64,000 nt of DNA, from NCBI GenBank assembly GCA_036873755.1, contig JAVTVY010025247.1, positions 1 through 64,000 of the forward strand. The letters are read 5' to 3'. This document shows, piece after piece, positions 1-11,927 of this stretch; within the stretch, counting starts at the first letter, position 1; each line of letters begins with the position of its first letter. The notes under the pieces are model-generated. The model saw only the letters and a list, made by a program, of their open reading frames with translations. It was not told where the DNA came from and ran no database searches. The DNA comes from Hanleya hanleyi (taxonomy: Eukaryota > Mollusca > Polyplacophora > Lepidopleurida > Hanleyidae). A program made the position numbers and the translations under genes.

Positions 1-915
1 AAGTTCGACAATTCACAATCACAACTATAGCCTCCTGACGTGTATAAGTTCCAGTCAAACTCCTTGACAGCATTGGAGTAAGTGAATATTTTGGTGGCTA
101 TAGATTTAGTATACTTATATGAAATGCAAGGAGGTTCTGCGAACTTGAAATAGTTTGGTACAGCGTTGCGTACCTCTGGATCATTCAGGATTCGAGGTAA
201 ATTAATGATGTCCAGTCCTTTATCTAAGTAGTTCAGTTTCAAGAAAAGCCGATCTTGAGAGGTTTCGATTATGTTCACTGGGCGATACAACCGAAAATAC
301 GCTATATCTTGACATACTTTAAAGATTTTTGATGGTATTATATTTCCTGAAGGCGCAGATTGTTGTATATCTCTGGCTATTTGATCTAAAGCTCTCAGGT
401 AACGCATACAGAACTGTACATAAGCTATGTATACTATTTAAAGTGATATGATCGTGAATCATCGAACTATTAAGCTTTCGCCAACCATGGCTGCGATGTC
501 TCCGTTGATGGGGTTTAAATAGCTGTGTAATGTTGGATATATTTGAACGGCGGTTTGTAGCATTGCCGAACCCACTGACATTATCATTTAAACCAAACGG
601 AAACACCGACCCAAGTTCTAACATCCAGAATAATTCCCGCTCTCGGATTTTCTCTCAAATCCAAAGGGGGAATCCTTAGTAGATGGATAGACGACGTCTA
701 TGATCTGAATACTAAAGTTATCCCAGTCGTGGTCGGGTCCAGAAAAATGCCTACCTATAAGCAATTGCTTTTTCCTAACGGATTTTCTGTGACCGTTCAC
801 CCTAAGATGGAGTCTTTGGGTGGTCTTGCCAACATACTGTTGACCACACTTCTTACAGGAAACTAAATAAATACAGTTTGTAGTAGAACAACTAAGATCA
901 ACATAAACACACGAG
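1..915 (-). pseudogene. Naiad-type Penelope-like retroelement, N-terminal part (copy 1, runs off window)
   Basis: Reading the minus strand from about 915, one open frame runs to 618 and holds a GIY-YIG endonuclease start: CIYLVSCKKCGQQYVG, then TTQRLHLRVNGHRKS, then HDWDNFSIQIIDVVYP. A frameshift near 640 moves it to the frame at 624-319 (MLELGSVFPFGLNDNVSGFG, RRHRSHG), and another near 319 continues toward QDRLFLKLNYLDKGLDIINL. These motifs are those I associate with Penelope-like elements that carry the endonuclease before the reverse transcriptase (Naiad clade). The reverse transcriptase would lie left of base 1. Bases 1 to about 782 match 34283-35046 nearly colinearly. At least two frameshifts make this copy dead. 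The family call is from remembered motifs; the homology between the two copies is visible directly. Confidence 0.8.
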
Positions 916-945
916 TCGACTATATTTTACAATGATCGACTGTGC

Positions 946-1022
946 GATCGTAGCTCAGTTGGTAGAGTATCTCAGTTTTGAAAATAGGTCGTGTTAGAAT
1001 CCCGCTGGTAACCTCGCACGGC
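946..1022 (+). repeat. tRNA-like sequence (tRNA pseudogene or SINE head)
   Basis: GTGCGAT and CTCGCAC can form a 6 of 7 acceptor stem. AGCTCAGTTGGTAGAGT is a good D-arm/box A, and GGTCGTGTTAGAATCCCG is a box B with a substitution in the GTTCGAA core. The anticodon stem (CTCAG-TTTTGAA-AATAGG) does not pair well, so this is unlikely to be a working tRNA. It begins about 30 bp beyond the Penelope-like fragment and may be the RNA polymerase III promoter of a SINE. Confidence 0.5.
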
Positions 1023-1105
1023 ACCAAATTATTAGTTATCAAATTCAGTTGTACCATATGCAGATCCGAGAGACCTGTAAGCTTTCACATGGGCGATTCA
1101 CCGAC

Positions 1106-1195
1106 GTAATGTAAGCTGAGTCGTCATAACCGATTTGGTAGACTACTTGTGCGTTGTGAAAGATCTACGGTTCGAATCCCAACGAAATCATCACC
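1106..1195 (+). repeat. second tRNA-like head with perfect box B
   Basis: GGTTCGAATCCC near 1173 is a perfect internal RNA polymerase III box B. Upstream, CATAACCGATTTGGTAGAC resembles a degenerate box A at the right distance. The acceptor stem pairs poorly. It follows the tRNA-like block at 946 by about 90 bp, so the two may be halves of one composite SINE or two diverged insertions. Confidence 0.4.
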
Positions 1196-1790
1196 CTCAA
1201 GCGAGTTAACGACTTACATCCCATGTGCAGTCCTCCATACACTCACTTTATTGTAAGAACTATGTACACGATAAAAAAACATGCATATTACTAAGAAATT
1301 AATTTCTTCAGAATTACTAAAATGTGAATATATTAGCCGTAAGATCGAATGAGTTCTGAAGTTACCGCAATCTAAATTCCTGCTTTCTATGCATACAGTG
1401 AGCCTCAATTCCAGGCATTTATTTTCCGAGAAGTTAAAACACTTTCATTCAATTGATGACTATATCGAGTTGAACACACATTCAACAATATAACTATGCC
1501 TCGTTTACCTGGATCCTTTACTTTGGAATTTTAAGTTGCTCCAACTCAACATATCAGTCAACAAAATCTCAGAAAATAATTCAGAATACTGAAGTACGGA
1601 TATTTTCTTCACAAATATTTTCCGTGACGAATAGTTTTCAAGAGACCTAAACGATTATCTTTATAAAACCAGAGAAATCAAGTAATGGAATCAAAGCGAT
1701 AAACAGATTAGGGACTGTTAACTGATACTGATGCCCCGCGAGGTGATTGTGTGACACAAGTGTGAATGACGAGCTCAATGTGGTCTCGAT
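1196..1790. other. no recognisable feature
   Basis: AT-rich sequence without a convincing exon or repeat boundary that I can see. Confidence 0.4.
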
Positions 1791-1794
1791 CCAA

Positions 1795-2003
1795 TCAGAC
1801 CAATTAAACGCAACAGTAAAATGATCATATGATCCCACAGACAAATATACTTACTGCATATTTCTAAAACATCACAAGAACCAAAATTGATGCCTGTGAT
1901 TATTGTATCCCAGCCACGCCTATATTGTAGCTGTTCATGTGGACATATTGAATGACATGACCACACGGTCCCTAGCACCGGCTTGAGAGGTATTAGATAA
2001 TAA
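1795..2003 (+). repeat. interspersed repeat family Y, copy 1
   Basis: It contains the family Y blocks in order: TTAAACGCAACAGTAAAATG, CATATGATCCCACAG, ATTTCTAAAACATCACAAGA, TTGTAGCTGTTCATGTGGAC, GACCACACGGTCCCTAGCAC and GAGAGGTATTAGATA. Other copies lie at 17825, 20835, 60595 (plus) and 29735, 30087, 60030, 62045 (minus). The last 110 bp are shared with family X. The short length and lack of coding suggest a SINE or other non-autonomous element; class not established. Confidence 0.75.
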
Positions 2004-3840
2004 TATTTCAGAGCCATAATGTAATAGCTCTATCAAGTCTTCTGTTGGACCGCCAGATAGTAAAACACGGGCCAAACGAGTATTTATTATATGTAAGTTC
2101 ATATTCAGAACAAATACCTGTGTTGCCAGACACCGGTCAAGCAAAGCATACGCAAATGATAAGGATTGTATTGCCTGTGTCAACTATTGGTAAACATTGA
2201 GGATTTTGGAACACTAGTTATCACTTCTAAATGTTATGTTTGATAACTTATGGAAGTCAGTCCCTTGATGAAGCAATACAAGCTACACGATTGGCTTCGT
2301 AGACAATGTGACACTATATTCTTGTACTATACTCAACATCCTCTCACAGACGAAAATCAAATGACATTAATCTGGAGGGACATCCGCCATGTGTCGTATA
2401 TCCATCTTTTTCTCCTCTGACATCGATATGCTCGCATGGCGGGAGAGAACTCGAACTGCTTATCAAAAGGAGCGCTGTGATTGGTTAAAAGTGTCTGACC
2501 CATGATCAAGGCGCGAAATCTTAGAAACTCATGTGTCTACGCCTATCAATATAAGCACTAGCTATGATGAAAAAATCTAGCAGCACAACACGAAGAAAGT
2601 ATAGATAAAATGACGATTGGCTTGGGATTCACATTCAGGTTCAATTCAAAAACAATTTTTTGGAGAGCAACCGAAATATCACGTTTCCATCATTAGTTAT
2701 TGGACTCAAGATATAAGCATTCTTCAATTGAGGTTATGGGATGGTCAATCTGATGCCATGAGAATTAATATAAGGAGAGGAGGCAAAACTGCTGTACCTC
2801 CGTGATTGTTGATACATGTAGCTGACCAATATTCGACGTGCATATATGGATGTTACAGGAGTTCCATCATGACGCTGTTTCAACGTTCTCTGAGATCAGA
2901 AACGGATAGCCAATGTCGGGTATTATGTAGCAAACTTGACTTTCATATTCGGGTGACCAGTTGCATCATTGTGAGCTGCCTGTCTCGCATTGGTGAACTC
3001 TACCAAGATCTGATGTTTGAAAGTTTTTGCGTGATGCAGTTTAGACCGTTAATGCCATATTCCGAATGGTGACCTAACGGGCTGCACTTGCGAGTGACTA
3101 TTAACGACATATGCGAAGTATATACCTGTTGCTGGTGAACCAAACTCAAGGAATCTATCAAAGTGTCTTCAGCTGAGCTCAACAAGAACACGAACTATAT
3201 AATGCCTTACTAGGAGTAATCCGTAATTAATGGAAGTTAGAATGACAGTAGTGTCTAAAAAAAGAGATATTGCCAAGTGGTACAAGAAGTTTCACTTACC
3301 TTTGATTTAATCAGTTTCTGTTCACAGCTTCGTCAACTGATTACCAGAGCTTTCTAATTTCCGCACCTCAAGAACGGTTGATATTCTATGTGTGTTCAGT
3401 AATTTAACTTCTTTGCGCTTTTCTCCTAATGCAGATCTAGCTCTAGCGCGCAAAAGTCGATGATTTCGTTATCGACGTCTGTAACGTCCACAAGGACTGA
3501 TGTGCGAATAGCTCAAGCCCGCCTCAGGGCCGGTCTACAAGACTCCCGACCTAATTTCATGGGCTGTAACCCTGCTCCCTCCTCGACTGTCATAGGAACC
3601 CGATTGGTATCGATCCCAATTCGACCGCTCCAATCACGATCGTTCAACCGGCAAATGGCCCGCAATTAACGCTGGCAGTTCTGTTGAGAACACATCGATA
3701 GAAAGCACAAACATGGGAGATAAAACTGATAGAAATTATTTAGGATGAAGTACCCTATGAAAAATCTGTTGCATTCAAATGCAGCCTGTGTATGCCGCAA
3801 CATGCACCGTGAAGACGATACGTTGTAGCATCAGATCTGA
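2004..3840. other. non-coding stretch, small ORFs only
   Basis: Two abutting short frames (2617-2805 and 2806-3072, plus) show no domain, and no splice sites join them. A GC-richer island of about 230 bp at 3430-3665 (CpG-containing, unlike its flanks) holds a 69-codon frame with no family resemblance. I see no supported gene. Confidence 0.4.
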
Positions 3841-3887
3841 ATCTCACATACCCTTATCGTTTTCGTAAACAGGTTCTTGGAGTAAAT

Positions 3888-4718
3888 ATGTCTACACCAA
3901 ATGCGGCTGTTTATGGAGAACTCGGAAGGCTCCCTTTACGTCATAAAAGATTATCAAGAATACTGAAATATTGGTTTAAATTATTAAGAAGTCAAAATTG
4001 TATTTTGCGCCGTGTTTATAATTTCTTACGTGATCAAGCCGAAAATAATAAGTCAAATTGGGCCTCTCTCGTAAGAGACATGCTGTGTAAGTGTGGTTTT
4101 CCAGAAGTATGGCTATTCCCTTATTCTGTTAATTATGATAGATTTAAGAATATCTTCTATGTCCGACTGAAAGATATTTACATAACGACATGGTTCGCAG
4201 ATATGGAGTCCCCGAGATTGATGATGTACAAATATGTTAAAAGTAATTTCTCTTTTGAACCCTACCTTATGAAAATTAGAAATGCTAATCATCGTATTGC
4301 TTTAGCTAGAGTGAGAACTTCCTCACATAAGTTGAGAATTGAAACAGGAAGACACGGGAGTAATAGGATTGACCGTGAGGAGCGAGTATGCCAATGTTGT
4401 GACAGAAACGAAATTGAAAATGAGTATCATTTTTTGTTAGTATGTCCTCTTTACAATAATATTCGTGAATTCTATATACAAAAATGTTATTGGAGAAAAA
4501 CAAGTGTCTTCAAGGCCATTCAACTTATGTCAAGTAGCTCACAGGGAGTCTTACGTAAACTTGGTAAATATATATATGAAGCATTTAAACTGAGAGAAGC
4601 ATTTTTGTTAAATAGCTCACTTTCACGCCTTTGTTCAAAGAGTTTGTCTCAAGTGCAAATTAAACGAATATCTTGTAGTCTAGGGTCCTGCATATTTCAG
4701 AAAATCTTTACCAGCTGA
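3888..4718 (+). CDS. C-terminal fragment of a non-LTR retrotransposon ORF2-like protein
   Basis: This 276-codon open frame is the longest credible one in the window. It carries blocks typical of the region after the reverse transcriptase in invertebrate LINEs: STPNAAVYGELGRLPL (residues 2-17), SPRLMMYKYVKSNFSFEPYL (about 108-127), RTSSHKLRIETGRH (about 143-156) and a zinc-knuckle-like CQCCDRNEIENEYHFLLVC (about 168-186). The frame stays open upstream of the ATG (RKQVLGVN), so the ATG is arbitrary, and the reverse transcriptase itself is absent: this is a 5'-truncated insertion. The 3' UTR may reach about 4835, where AGTCTAATAAACCT occurs. The intact frame suggests a fairly young insertion. 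Assignment to one LINE clade is not possible from this alone. Confidence 0.8.
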   Translation: MSTPNAAVYGELGRLPLRHKRLSRILKYWFKLLRSQNCILRRVYNFLRDQAENNKSNWASLVRDMLCKCGFPEVWLFPYSVNYDRFKNIFYVRLKDIYITTWFADMESPRLMMYKYVKSNFSFEPYLMKIRNANHRIALARVRTSSHKLRIETGRHGSNRIDREERVCQCCDRNEIENEYHFLLVCPLYNNIREFYIQKCYWRKTSVFKAIQLMSSSSQGVLRKLGKYIYEAFKLREAFLLNSSLSRLCSKSLSQVQIKRISCSLGSCIFQKIFTS

Positions 4719-5099
4719 TTATTACTTGCATCTAGTTGTATAAATGGTCGCTTCGACAATCCAATTTCAGATGTATATCATGTACTATGACAAGGGGCAG
4801 GATATGCCCAAGTCTAATAAACCTATATATATCGTTGCCCCATATCTATTCTCTTGACCATATTAAATACCTCCAACAGAATCCGTTTCTTATAACGGAA
4901 ATTGTCTCGGTCGTACACAATCTAAAGCTCATGTTCTCAATCAGCTGGTTGCCGATATGTTTCATAACGTCTGTTAAATTCCGCATAACTCGGAAATAGG
5001 ATCCGTTAGAACGTCACGTGTTCCATTTTGTTCAAATGAACAGTCACAATCAAAGAGTTCCTGAAGTACATTATACTCAAGAAAACGACATAACATTAG

Positions 5100-5250
5100 G
5101 AAAAGAATTCAAATATTATTCGTCAGTGATAAGGATTTTATGTAGATAACATTATGATGTTTTGCTCCCATCATTAAAAATTGTTGACCGCTTCTCTGAT
5201 GCAGAAAACCAGCTTGTCTTTTTTTTCTTTTCATTTTAGCATATTTGGAA
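5100..5250 (-). repeat. interspersed repeat family X, partial diverged copy
   Basis: TTGTTGACCGCTTCTCT near 5181 and the preceding ATTATGATGTTTTGC..CATCATTAAAAA match the middle of family X in the orientation opposite to the copy at 21950. Both termini are missing. Confidence 0.5.
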
Positions 5251-7060
5251 CTGTCGTACGAAGAAAACTTTCAATTACTGACTTGGACGAGAGCTGAATA
5301 CTCATTGTCGTAGATGGCGCCTATCGTAGATGACGTTAAATCTAATACAACCAGACCATCATGGATAGTGCATCGTTTAAAGTTTTCAAACGTTGATAGA
5401 TGATGTAGTTCCAAAAATTTGAATAAATTCTTCTTTTTGAGTTAGCGAATATCGATCCTCAGGATTTTCTACTCTTTGTGGAGTTTGATCGACAATCTAC
5501 ATGCATCGGAATAAGTCTACCAGTGAATATGTCCTTCATTAATCTACGCGAAATCTTAGAAACGCCTTGACGATTGTAATCTTTTCCAATATAACACCTC
5601 TTTCGACCACATTTGTGTCACTGACTGTTCCTCGGTATGCTGATTTTCAACCAGGAACATCAACTGTTGGTATTCATGCATATCTACATTTGAAATGAAG
5701 TTTCGAACGTGTTAACTCAGTAAAGTGATCATCATCTCCAAATATCCGATGAAACGGTATTTTTGTCCAAAATTTAGAAAAGATGAGTTTTTTGGGTGCA
5801 ATAATTAAGCGCTTAGATCAATGAAATAGTACCTGATCCGGACACCAGTCATCGTATCGAATATGTTTGGGCAGCGTACATTTGAAAACTCATATCAAGT
5901 AGTGAAGACAATTTTGTGATAAATGAAGAGGACATAATTACCGGTATCTTTTAATCTCTGCACAATCCACTTGAAGTATGTGTTTATTTCCTGGGTGGGA
6001 ATTCCGAAACCCTCTATGCGTTTATTCATAACGACACTGAATACACAGTTTCCGTTTGATATTGATTATAAAGATTCTGTAGACTACAGATCTAAAACAT
6101 CGGAATCAGCCTTTCCAACTTTAATTCTTAATCACAGATTTTCTTCGGCCGACGGGTACACTGATCGACGGAAGCAAATTAGTATCAATGTTAGCAAAAT
6201 CATCCGTTTTTGGAAAATTTGATGTAGGCCTACACGATATTTATACAAGTTATCCATAGTTCCAAATCTACCCTATGTTGTAGATATAGACAGGAGAGTA
6301 AGCTTACGAGTCGCAAATGTACATTGTGAGACAAGCCTCAACGCACGTATCGGTCCACCGAGGCAAACTATTGTCTAAGAATTTAGGTGGGAAAGGGGGA
6401 TTGTATTCACTAATTTTGGGTGTGTGAGAGAATTTCAATGACTATAACTTATTTTTATTTGACCTTCAACTTAAATGTGTAAACTCAGTAAGAAAATGTC
6501 GTTAAACTTGTGGAATCAGTTTCAATAAATTTATACCAGAGTGTGCATATGATCTGCAGCATTCGACCTAGTTCATACTTCACCAAATATTAGGGACGGT
6601 TCATGTTTTACCAGGGGGGGGGGTGGGCCGGAGGGATTCCGGTCAGTAGGCGACAAAAAGTGTTTGTCCCCCCTCCCACATTGGATGTGTAAATAATATG
6701 GCCCCCCCAAGAGTAGACAATGACAATTTTGGTCCCTTCCCCCCCCCCCCACCCCCCCACAATTGCTCGAAAACAGAATGTCCTACCTTTTCATGGTGAC
6801 GTACAGGTTTAATACAAGATGTGGAGATATATGAGCAATTAAGAACATCTAGTGTGATGATGATGCTGATGTAAGTACATGTATATGCAGTCATTATAAA
6901 TAGTCCAAGTCTGATTGCAGTCTCCTGTGCACTGTTCTTCCAGATCTTGTCCATCCTGTAATAATAGAACTTGGAAGTCCCTCCTCTTCTTCATGTCCTA
7001 TCACATGGGTGACATCGAGAAAACCACTCTCTTCACTGTCACTAAATCCTGAACACTTTC
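5251..7060. other. non-coding stretch with G-run and C-run tract
   Basis: I see no gene. At 6600-6780 a G-run (AGGGGGGGGGGTGGGCCGG) is followed by several C-runs including a long C tract near 6740. The 103-codon minus frame across it is low-complexity translation, not a protein. Confidence 0.45.
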
Positions 7061-7068
7061 TTCGCTAC

Positions 7069-7180
7069 CAATCTGATTAAAACTCAGACTTCATAACCGC
7101 TCCTCTATCGGACATGTCGCTAATTAAGCGACATGTCAATTAGCGACATGTCCTATTAAGTCTGAGTTCTAATCAGATTG
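7069..7180. repeat. short palindromic (hairpin) element
   Basis: CAATCTGATTAAAACTCAGA at 7069 returns in inverted form, with one inserted base, as TCTGAGTTCTAATCAGATTG ending at 7180. Inside, CGGACATGTCGCTAATT pairs with AATTAGCGACATGTCC, and GCGACATGTC occurs again in the centre. The whole 112 bp can fold into one imperfect hairpin. This is the shape of a tiny MITE; a target-site duplication is not clear. Confidence 0.7.
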
Positions 7181-7559
7181 CTTCACTACCAGAATCTTCA
7201 CTGGTATTGTCATCTTCCTCAAAGTTATTTGTATGATTCACATTGTACACGTCTATATATACTGTTCATGTACAAATCATGGGCTCATTGCTTATTCAAC
7301 CCGTTTCTGCTTGAGGTGTTCAGAGATCCCAGTCATTGCATGATTTGTTCATAAACATGACAAAACTTATGGTGATTTTAGTATAATGTGGGTTGAATAA
7401 ACATTCAAGTATGAAAGATTTATATAATAGTTTAAACCACTGGTGTTGTTTTTCGCACTTGAATGCACAGTATACATACATGTACACATACACCTGGGTA
7501 TGTGTATTCAAACAGACTTAACTTTAGTTGGTGATCCAGTGGCCACCCAGATAACACGA

Positions 7560-7965
7560 CGACGTTGGGCCAACGTTGGCCTTTGGTCGGCACCGTTGGC
7601 TCATGGTCGCGGTTGGCTCATGGTCGGTGATCAACGTTGGGCCAACGTTGGGGTTTGGGTGGCATGGTTGGCAGATGTCATGGTTGGCTCATGGTCGATG
7701 ACCAACGCTGGGCCAGCGTTGGGGTTTGGGTGGCATGGTTGGGAGATGTCCTGGTTGGCTCATGGTCGGTGACCAACGTTGGGTCAACGTTGGGTTTTGA
7801 GTGGCATGGTTGGCAGTAGTCATGGTTGGCTCATGGTCGATGGCCAACGTTGGACCAATCTTGTGTTTAAATTTACATGATCGGCAAAGTGTATGGTTGG
7901 CTCATGGTCGACAGGCAACGTTGTGCCAACGTTGTGATTGGGTTGGCACGGTTGGCAGAAGTAAA
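7560..7965. repeat. 71-bp tandem array, left end
   Basis: GGTTGGCTCATGGTCG recurs at 7611, 7682, 7753, 7824 and 7895, exactly 71 bp apart, with a partial unit at 7597. Each unit includes an AACGTTGG..CCAACGTT inverted motif able to form a small hairpin. Divergence increases to the right (7861 onward). Confidence 0.9.
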
Positions 7966-9487
7966 AGTCGATTTGTTGTTGAAGTTCCATGCCGTTGGCA
8001 TCAACCCAACATTGAAATTCGAAGAAAGAAAAAGAAAATCGTCCAAAAATTGTCCAAGATCATGTCTACCAGTGACAATTAAGCAACATTGTTTGACTCA
8101 TTGGATATAAATTGAATTTCAATACAGTTATAAGTATAATAGTACGTACTAAAACTGATTATACTCGATTAATTGCGTTATAGCACCTATGTAAAAAGGA
8201 AATGCTAATAAGATATAGTAAAACACACACAATATAGCATTGGTGAAATTAGGGCATGCGGGAAGAAAAACATAGCTTACCAACTAATGCTTGTAGTTCA
8301 GGATATTGCGCCCTTTCAGAACGCTCATTTTTCTTTACCGACTTTTTGAGCGTATTAAGAGCCAGACATATATTTCATACCCTGTAAAATTACATGCCAG
8401 TGTTCGTGTTAGACATCCCCGTGTCTCCGAACACCAAAACCTCCTCCCCCCTTTCCCGGATTTGTATTGTCAGCATCAACTCGCCATTCGTTCATTGGCT
8501 GTCTCTTCAAAGAATCCGTCCGCAATGTTACTACAATGTATTCAAATTAGTCCAATATATCCAGTGTTTCATTTTATTCCATTCTGGAAATTTTGAATGA
8601 TAAATGAAACGGATAAATGTATCATGACATTCCGGTACAGTTATCGGACGAATGCTAATGTCGATTCTATGGCCGGTAACTTTTGGTTACATTATATGAC
8701 TGATACAGACATTAAAATTTGGGTTGAGTGGAGAAAGTTCATAAATGCACTAAAGTTGTTTTGGTGCTGAAGCTTTGCCAAATAGGCTAAATCTGTTTGT
8801 CCTGATGAAAGTAACAAGATAAATAAATGGTGACATGAGATACCTGGGATGAGTCCATATAAATATAGGTAAATCTTCATCCATACTCCCCCCCCCCGAT
8901 TTAACACACCCCATCCCCACCAGCACACTTGCCTCAGACCGTGAATCATAGATTAAGTTTTAAACGAACGGGGACGTGATATATTGTGTATAGGCCGCTA
9001 GTCTCAAATATCTGACAATTTGCAGTTCCCCATGAATATATTTAAAAGAGTTGCAATTTTTCAAGAATAATTGTGTACATGGCTGACAAATTTGCATCAC
9101 CCAAAATATTGGAATAACAATCGTTGTGGTAGTTTGAGAGTCTTCTTAAAAATGGGGCAGGGGTTTTAAAAATTCGACAATTTTATTTATTTTCTATTGC
9201 ATTTTAATTCATTTTAAACTTTCATTTTATTCCAACGTGAACCCCAAAATGAAAATTGCAATACTCGAATTCCTTCCGTGAAATATCGGTACCAAAAATT
9301 ATCATATATATCCCACCTTGCTACTAGAATAAAATACACATTTTTGTTGAATTTGGATCACTGCTGGAAAAAAATATATATACTAAAAACAAACAACAGA
9401 ATATGATAGCCATAAGCTTGACGGCAACAAAAGGACGGAGGAAAGTAAATATATAATATAAGCCGACATTTCAGTAGCGACCATGAT
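7966..9487. other. interior of the putative element, no gene recognised
   Basis: Small frames at 8306-8600 and 8692-8949 have no recognisable domain. There is a C-run near 8890 and AT-rich tracts up to 9487. Confidence 0.35.
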
Positions 9488-10550
9488 TAGACTGGATACA
9501 GTCCCTGTTTCATAATGTAATTTCTAATGAAAATCAAGGGAAGTAACTCTACCTAGAAAAAAACTTGAAACATTTTTTTTTACTTTTTTTTTCATTTTAT
9601 TTATTTATCAAACGTATATATTTATTAAAGGTCATTCTATTATTATTAAATAGTACATATGAAATAGAGACTCATTCAGTTTGATGGTGCACTGAGATGA
9701 CCCATAATATTCCAATACCAAACTCCCCACCGTAATGATATGTCTCTGTCTGTGCCACCTCGAAGTGATCGAAAATAGTCCCCTGGCAAGGCATGTTATC
9801 GAGCATTGAACTGGAATAAAATTACCAGGTAAATATAACAAATACCACAAAACTTTATATCCGTACAAACGGCATCTGATTATTTGTTGGAACGAAGGTG
9901 GAAAACAGTCAAGACCAATTTGACCTTGGGAAGAGATCACGGAGTCTCGACCGACCCCGCAGTATACGGATCGGGACTATTTTACAAATGGCTGCCAATT
10001 TCTTTTTCGCATTTGACGACCTCGCTCATCAAACTGTGTCATATTAGAAGATACTAAGCGGAGAAGAGTCAAATTAGGATACCAGGAATGATTTGGACCA
10101 GGTAAGCATCGCAAAATGATCTCCCATCCCTCGATGAGGAGAAAACTGACCATTTCCCCCAGCATAAACGTGAGAAAAATTATGTTGAAAACTGGGCACC
10201 CCGTGATGGTTTTTCGCTGTGTGTACATTACTTGCAATAGCTCAGCTCTATTCGGTATAATATGAGCTGTTATGCAACTGGTCAAATATTCTGTACATAT
10301 GTACAAATGGTATACACAGCCACACAATGTATGGCACAATAATGCACTGCAAAAACATTTGAAGACATTTTAAAAATCCATTTGGCACTGAATTTCTGTT
10401 AAAAAGACTGTCTGTATATGGTGATAATTCTCTGATTATTCAATCAAACTTTGCACCCGTATCAGGCTCAAATTTTGATCCTCAACATTCTAAATGAAGG
10501 AAAAATTGTAGACGTAAGCTTATGGCGTCCTATGTTTTGGATTATGGATT

Positions 10551-10883
10551 ATGAGAGGAAATAAATTTCTGTTTTGGTATCATACATGTATGCTAACGGG
10601 GAACAATTCTTCAGCAGTCAATGAATTGATCAACTGGGGCACGGATATGCTACAAGTTGGTCTGGTTCCCAATATTCTTAACGAATTGATTTCAGTACTC
10701 ATACATGAAAATATACCAGGAATACATACTGGGGTTTATAAATTATGGCAATTTATCTGGATTTCCTATGGGTGGAATTGGCCAGCTGTGATACACAAAT
10801 GTCCAAGGAAAATTTTCAGTGAATATGAGAATGTGTCATACACTTCTTTGTTGGCAATTGGATTGTCAGAATGTTTGTCGTAA
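10551..10883 (+). CDS. unrecognised 110-codon open frame
   Basis: The frame contains PGIHTGVYKLWQFIWISYGW, which faintly recalls the zinc-binding start of retroviral-type integrases, but the Cys pair is wrong and no catalytic core follows. I do not assign a function. It lies inside the 9488/12176 inverted repeat, upstream on the same strand of the candidate terminal exon at 11862. Confidence 0.15.
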   Translation: MRGNKFLFWYHTCMLTGNNSSAVNELINWGTDMLQVGLVPNILNELISVLIHENIPGIHTGVYKLWQFIWISYGWNWPAVIHKCPRKIFSEYENVSYTSLLAIGLSECLS

Positions 10884-11861
10884 CTTAAATGTTATTCCGC
10901 CTAATCCAAATGTAATATATTTCCTGTTATTTGTTTATATGGTTTTTGGTGCAGGGAACTAGCAAATAATTGTCATTCAGCTACATGTATCAGTGTTATC
11001 TTCGTTGATATTATTTCTATATCAAATTTTGATCATGCTGATCTGCTCTAAATCTGTTAAATATTGCATAAATACATTTATGTTGCAAACTTCTATATTT
11101 AGTCTTTCTGTTGATTACAGGTACTGGTACAATAATGAGATGCCAAGAATAAGAGATGGTACCGGTATTCGTTAACACCTCTTTGACATGGTAATGTTCT
11201 GAATGATATCCATCTAGATAACCCATTCTCCTTCTGTCAGAGCCTCCTATTGTCGATGTAACATCCTCTGATTGATTGGACCAGAAACAGGGAGATTGAT
11301 ACAAACCATGAACCCATAATATCTGCATATGAAGAAGCGAGATTTCTCATTCTGATTTGCTCCAGTTATGATGTTGATTGACCGAAGCTTTGCATTCATG
11401 ATGCTTCTTTCCACCCGAATCAGTCGGAGGGTATCTGGCAGAAGGGAGATACACAATCTGATGCTGCATGCCGAGAGAATGAGATAGCCTTATTAGACTA
11501 TTTTTTGTCATCCCTTATAAGATAAGTTTTATTGTACATGGTTTGCTCACCATCATTTATGTACTTGTAAGTTGATTTAGCTCATAACATAACAAATAGC
11601 TATCATGTTTTTATTTTCAAATGATAAGGCGTGCACTGTAACATTAGTTTTTCTTCTGGAAGGTTGAAACTGGGTTTTTAAAGGTAAATTAGAACATTAT
11701 ATTATGTCACTGTCTGACACTCTGGGTTTCATTAAGTGAAAACTATATACAATACACACTATGTGGTTAGTGGGGTGGGGGGACAAATGATCTTCATATT
11801 GTTCATGTTTTCTATCAGACATAATAACATATTAACAGTGATATTTCTGTTCTATTTCCAG

Positions 11862-11927
11862 TTGGCATCATTTGCTGTTGTTAAGCAGGGAGCTGCTGAC
11901 ACATCCCATGTCATGAGGCAAATATAG
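11862..11927 (+). CDS. candidate terminal exon with downstream polyA signals
   Basis: A good acceptor (TTCTGTTCTATTTCCAG) is followed by a phase-0 frame LASFAVVKQGAADTSHVMRQI and a stop. AATAAA occurs at 12067 and 12082, about 140-160 bp after the stop, consistent with a 3' UTR. I do not recognise the peptide. It could belong to a gene carried by the surrounding putative element or to a host gene. Confidence 0.3.
   Translation: MASFAVVKQGAADTSHVMRQI

Noticed and set aside
946..1022. Functional tRNA gene
   Set aside because: Box A is good, but box B has a changed core and the anticodon stem does not pair; treated as a pseudo-tRNA or SINE head.
3430..3665. CpG-rich island as a promoter or exon
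   Set aside because: Richer in GC and CpG than the flanks, but no splice sites, conserved frame or promoter motif could be supported.
10551..10883. Retroviral-type integrase zinc-binding domain
   Set aside because: Only a loose HTGVxKLW resemblance; the CxxC pair and catalytic core are absent.
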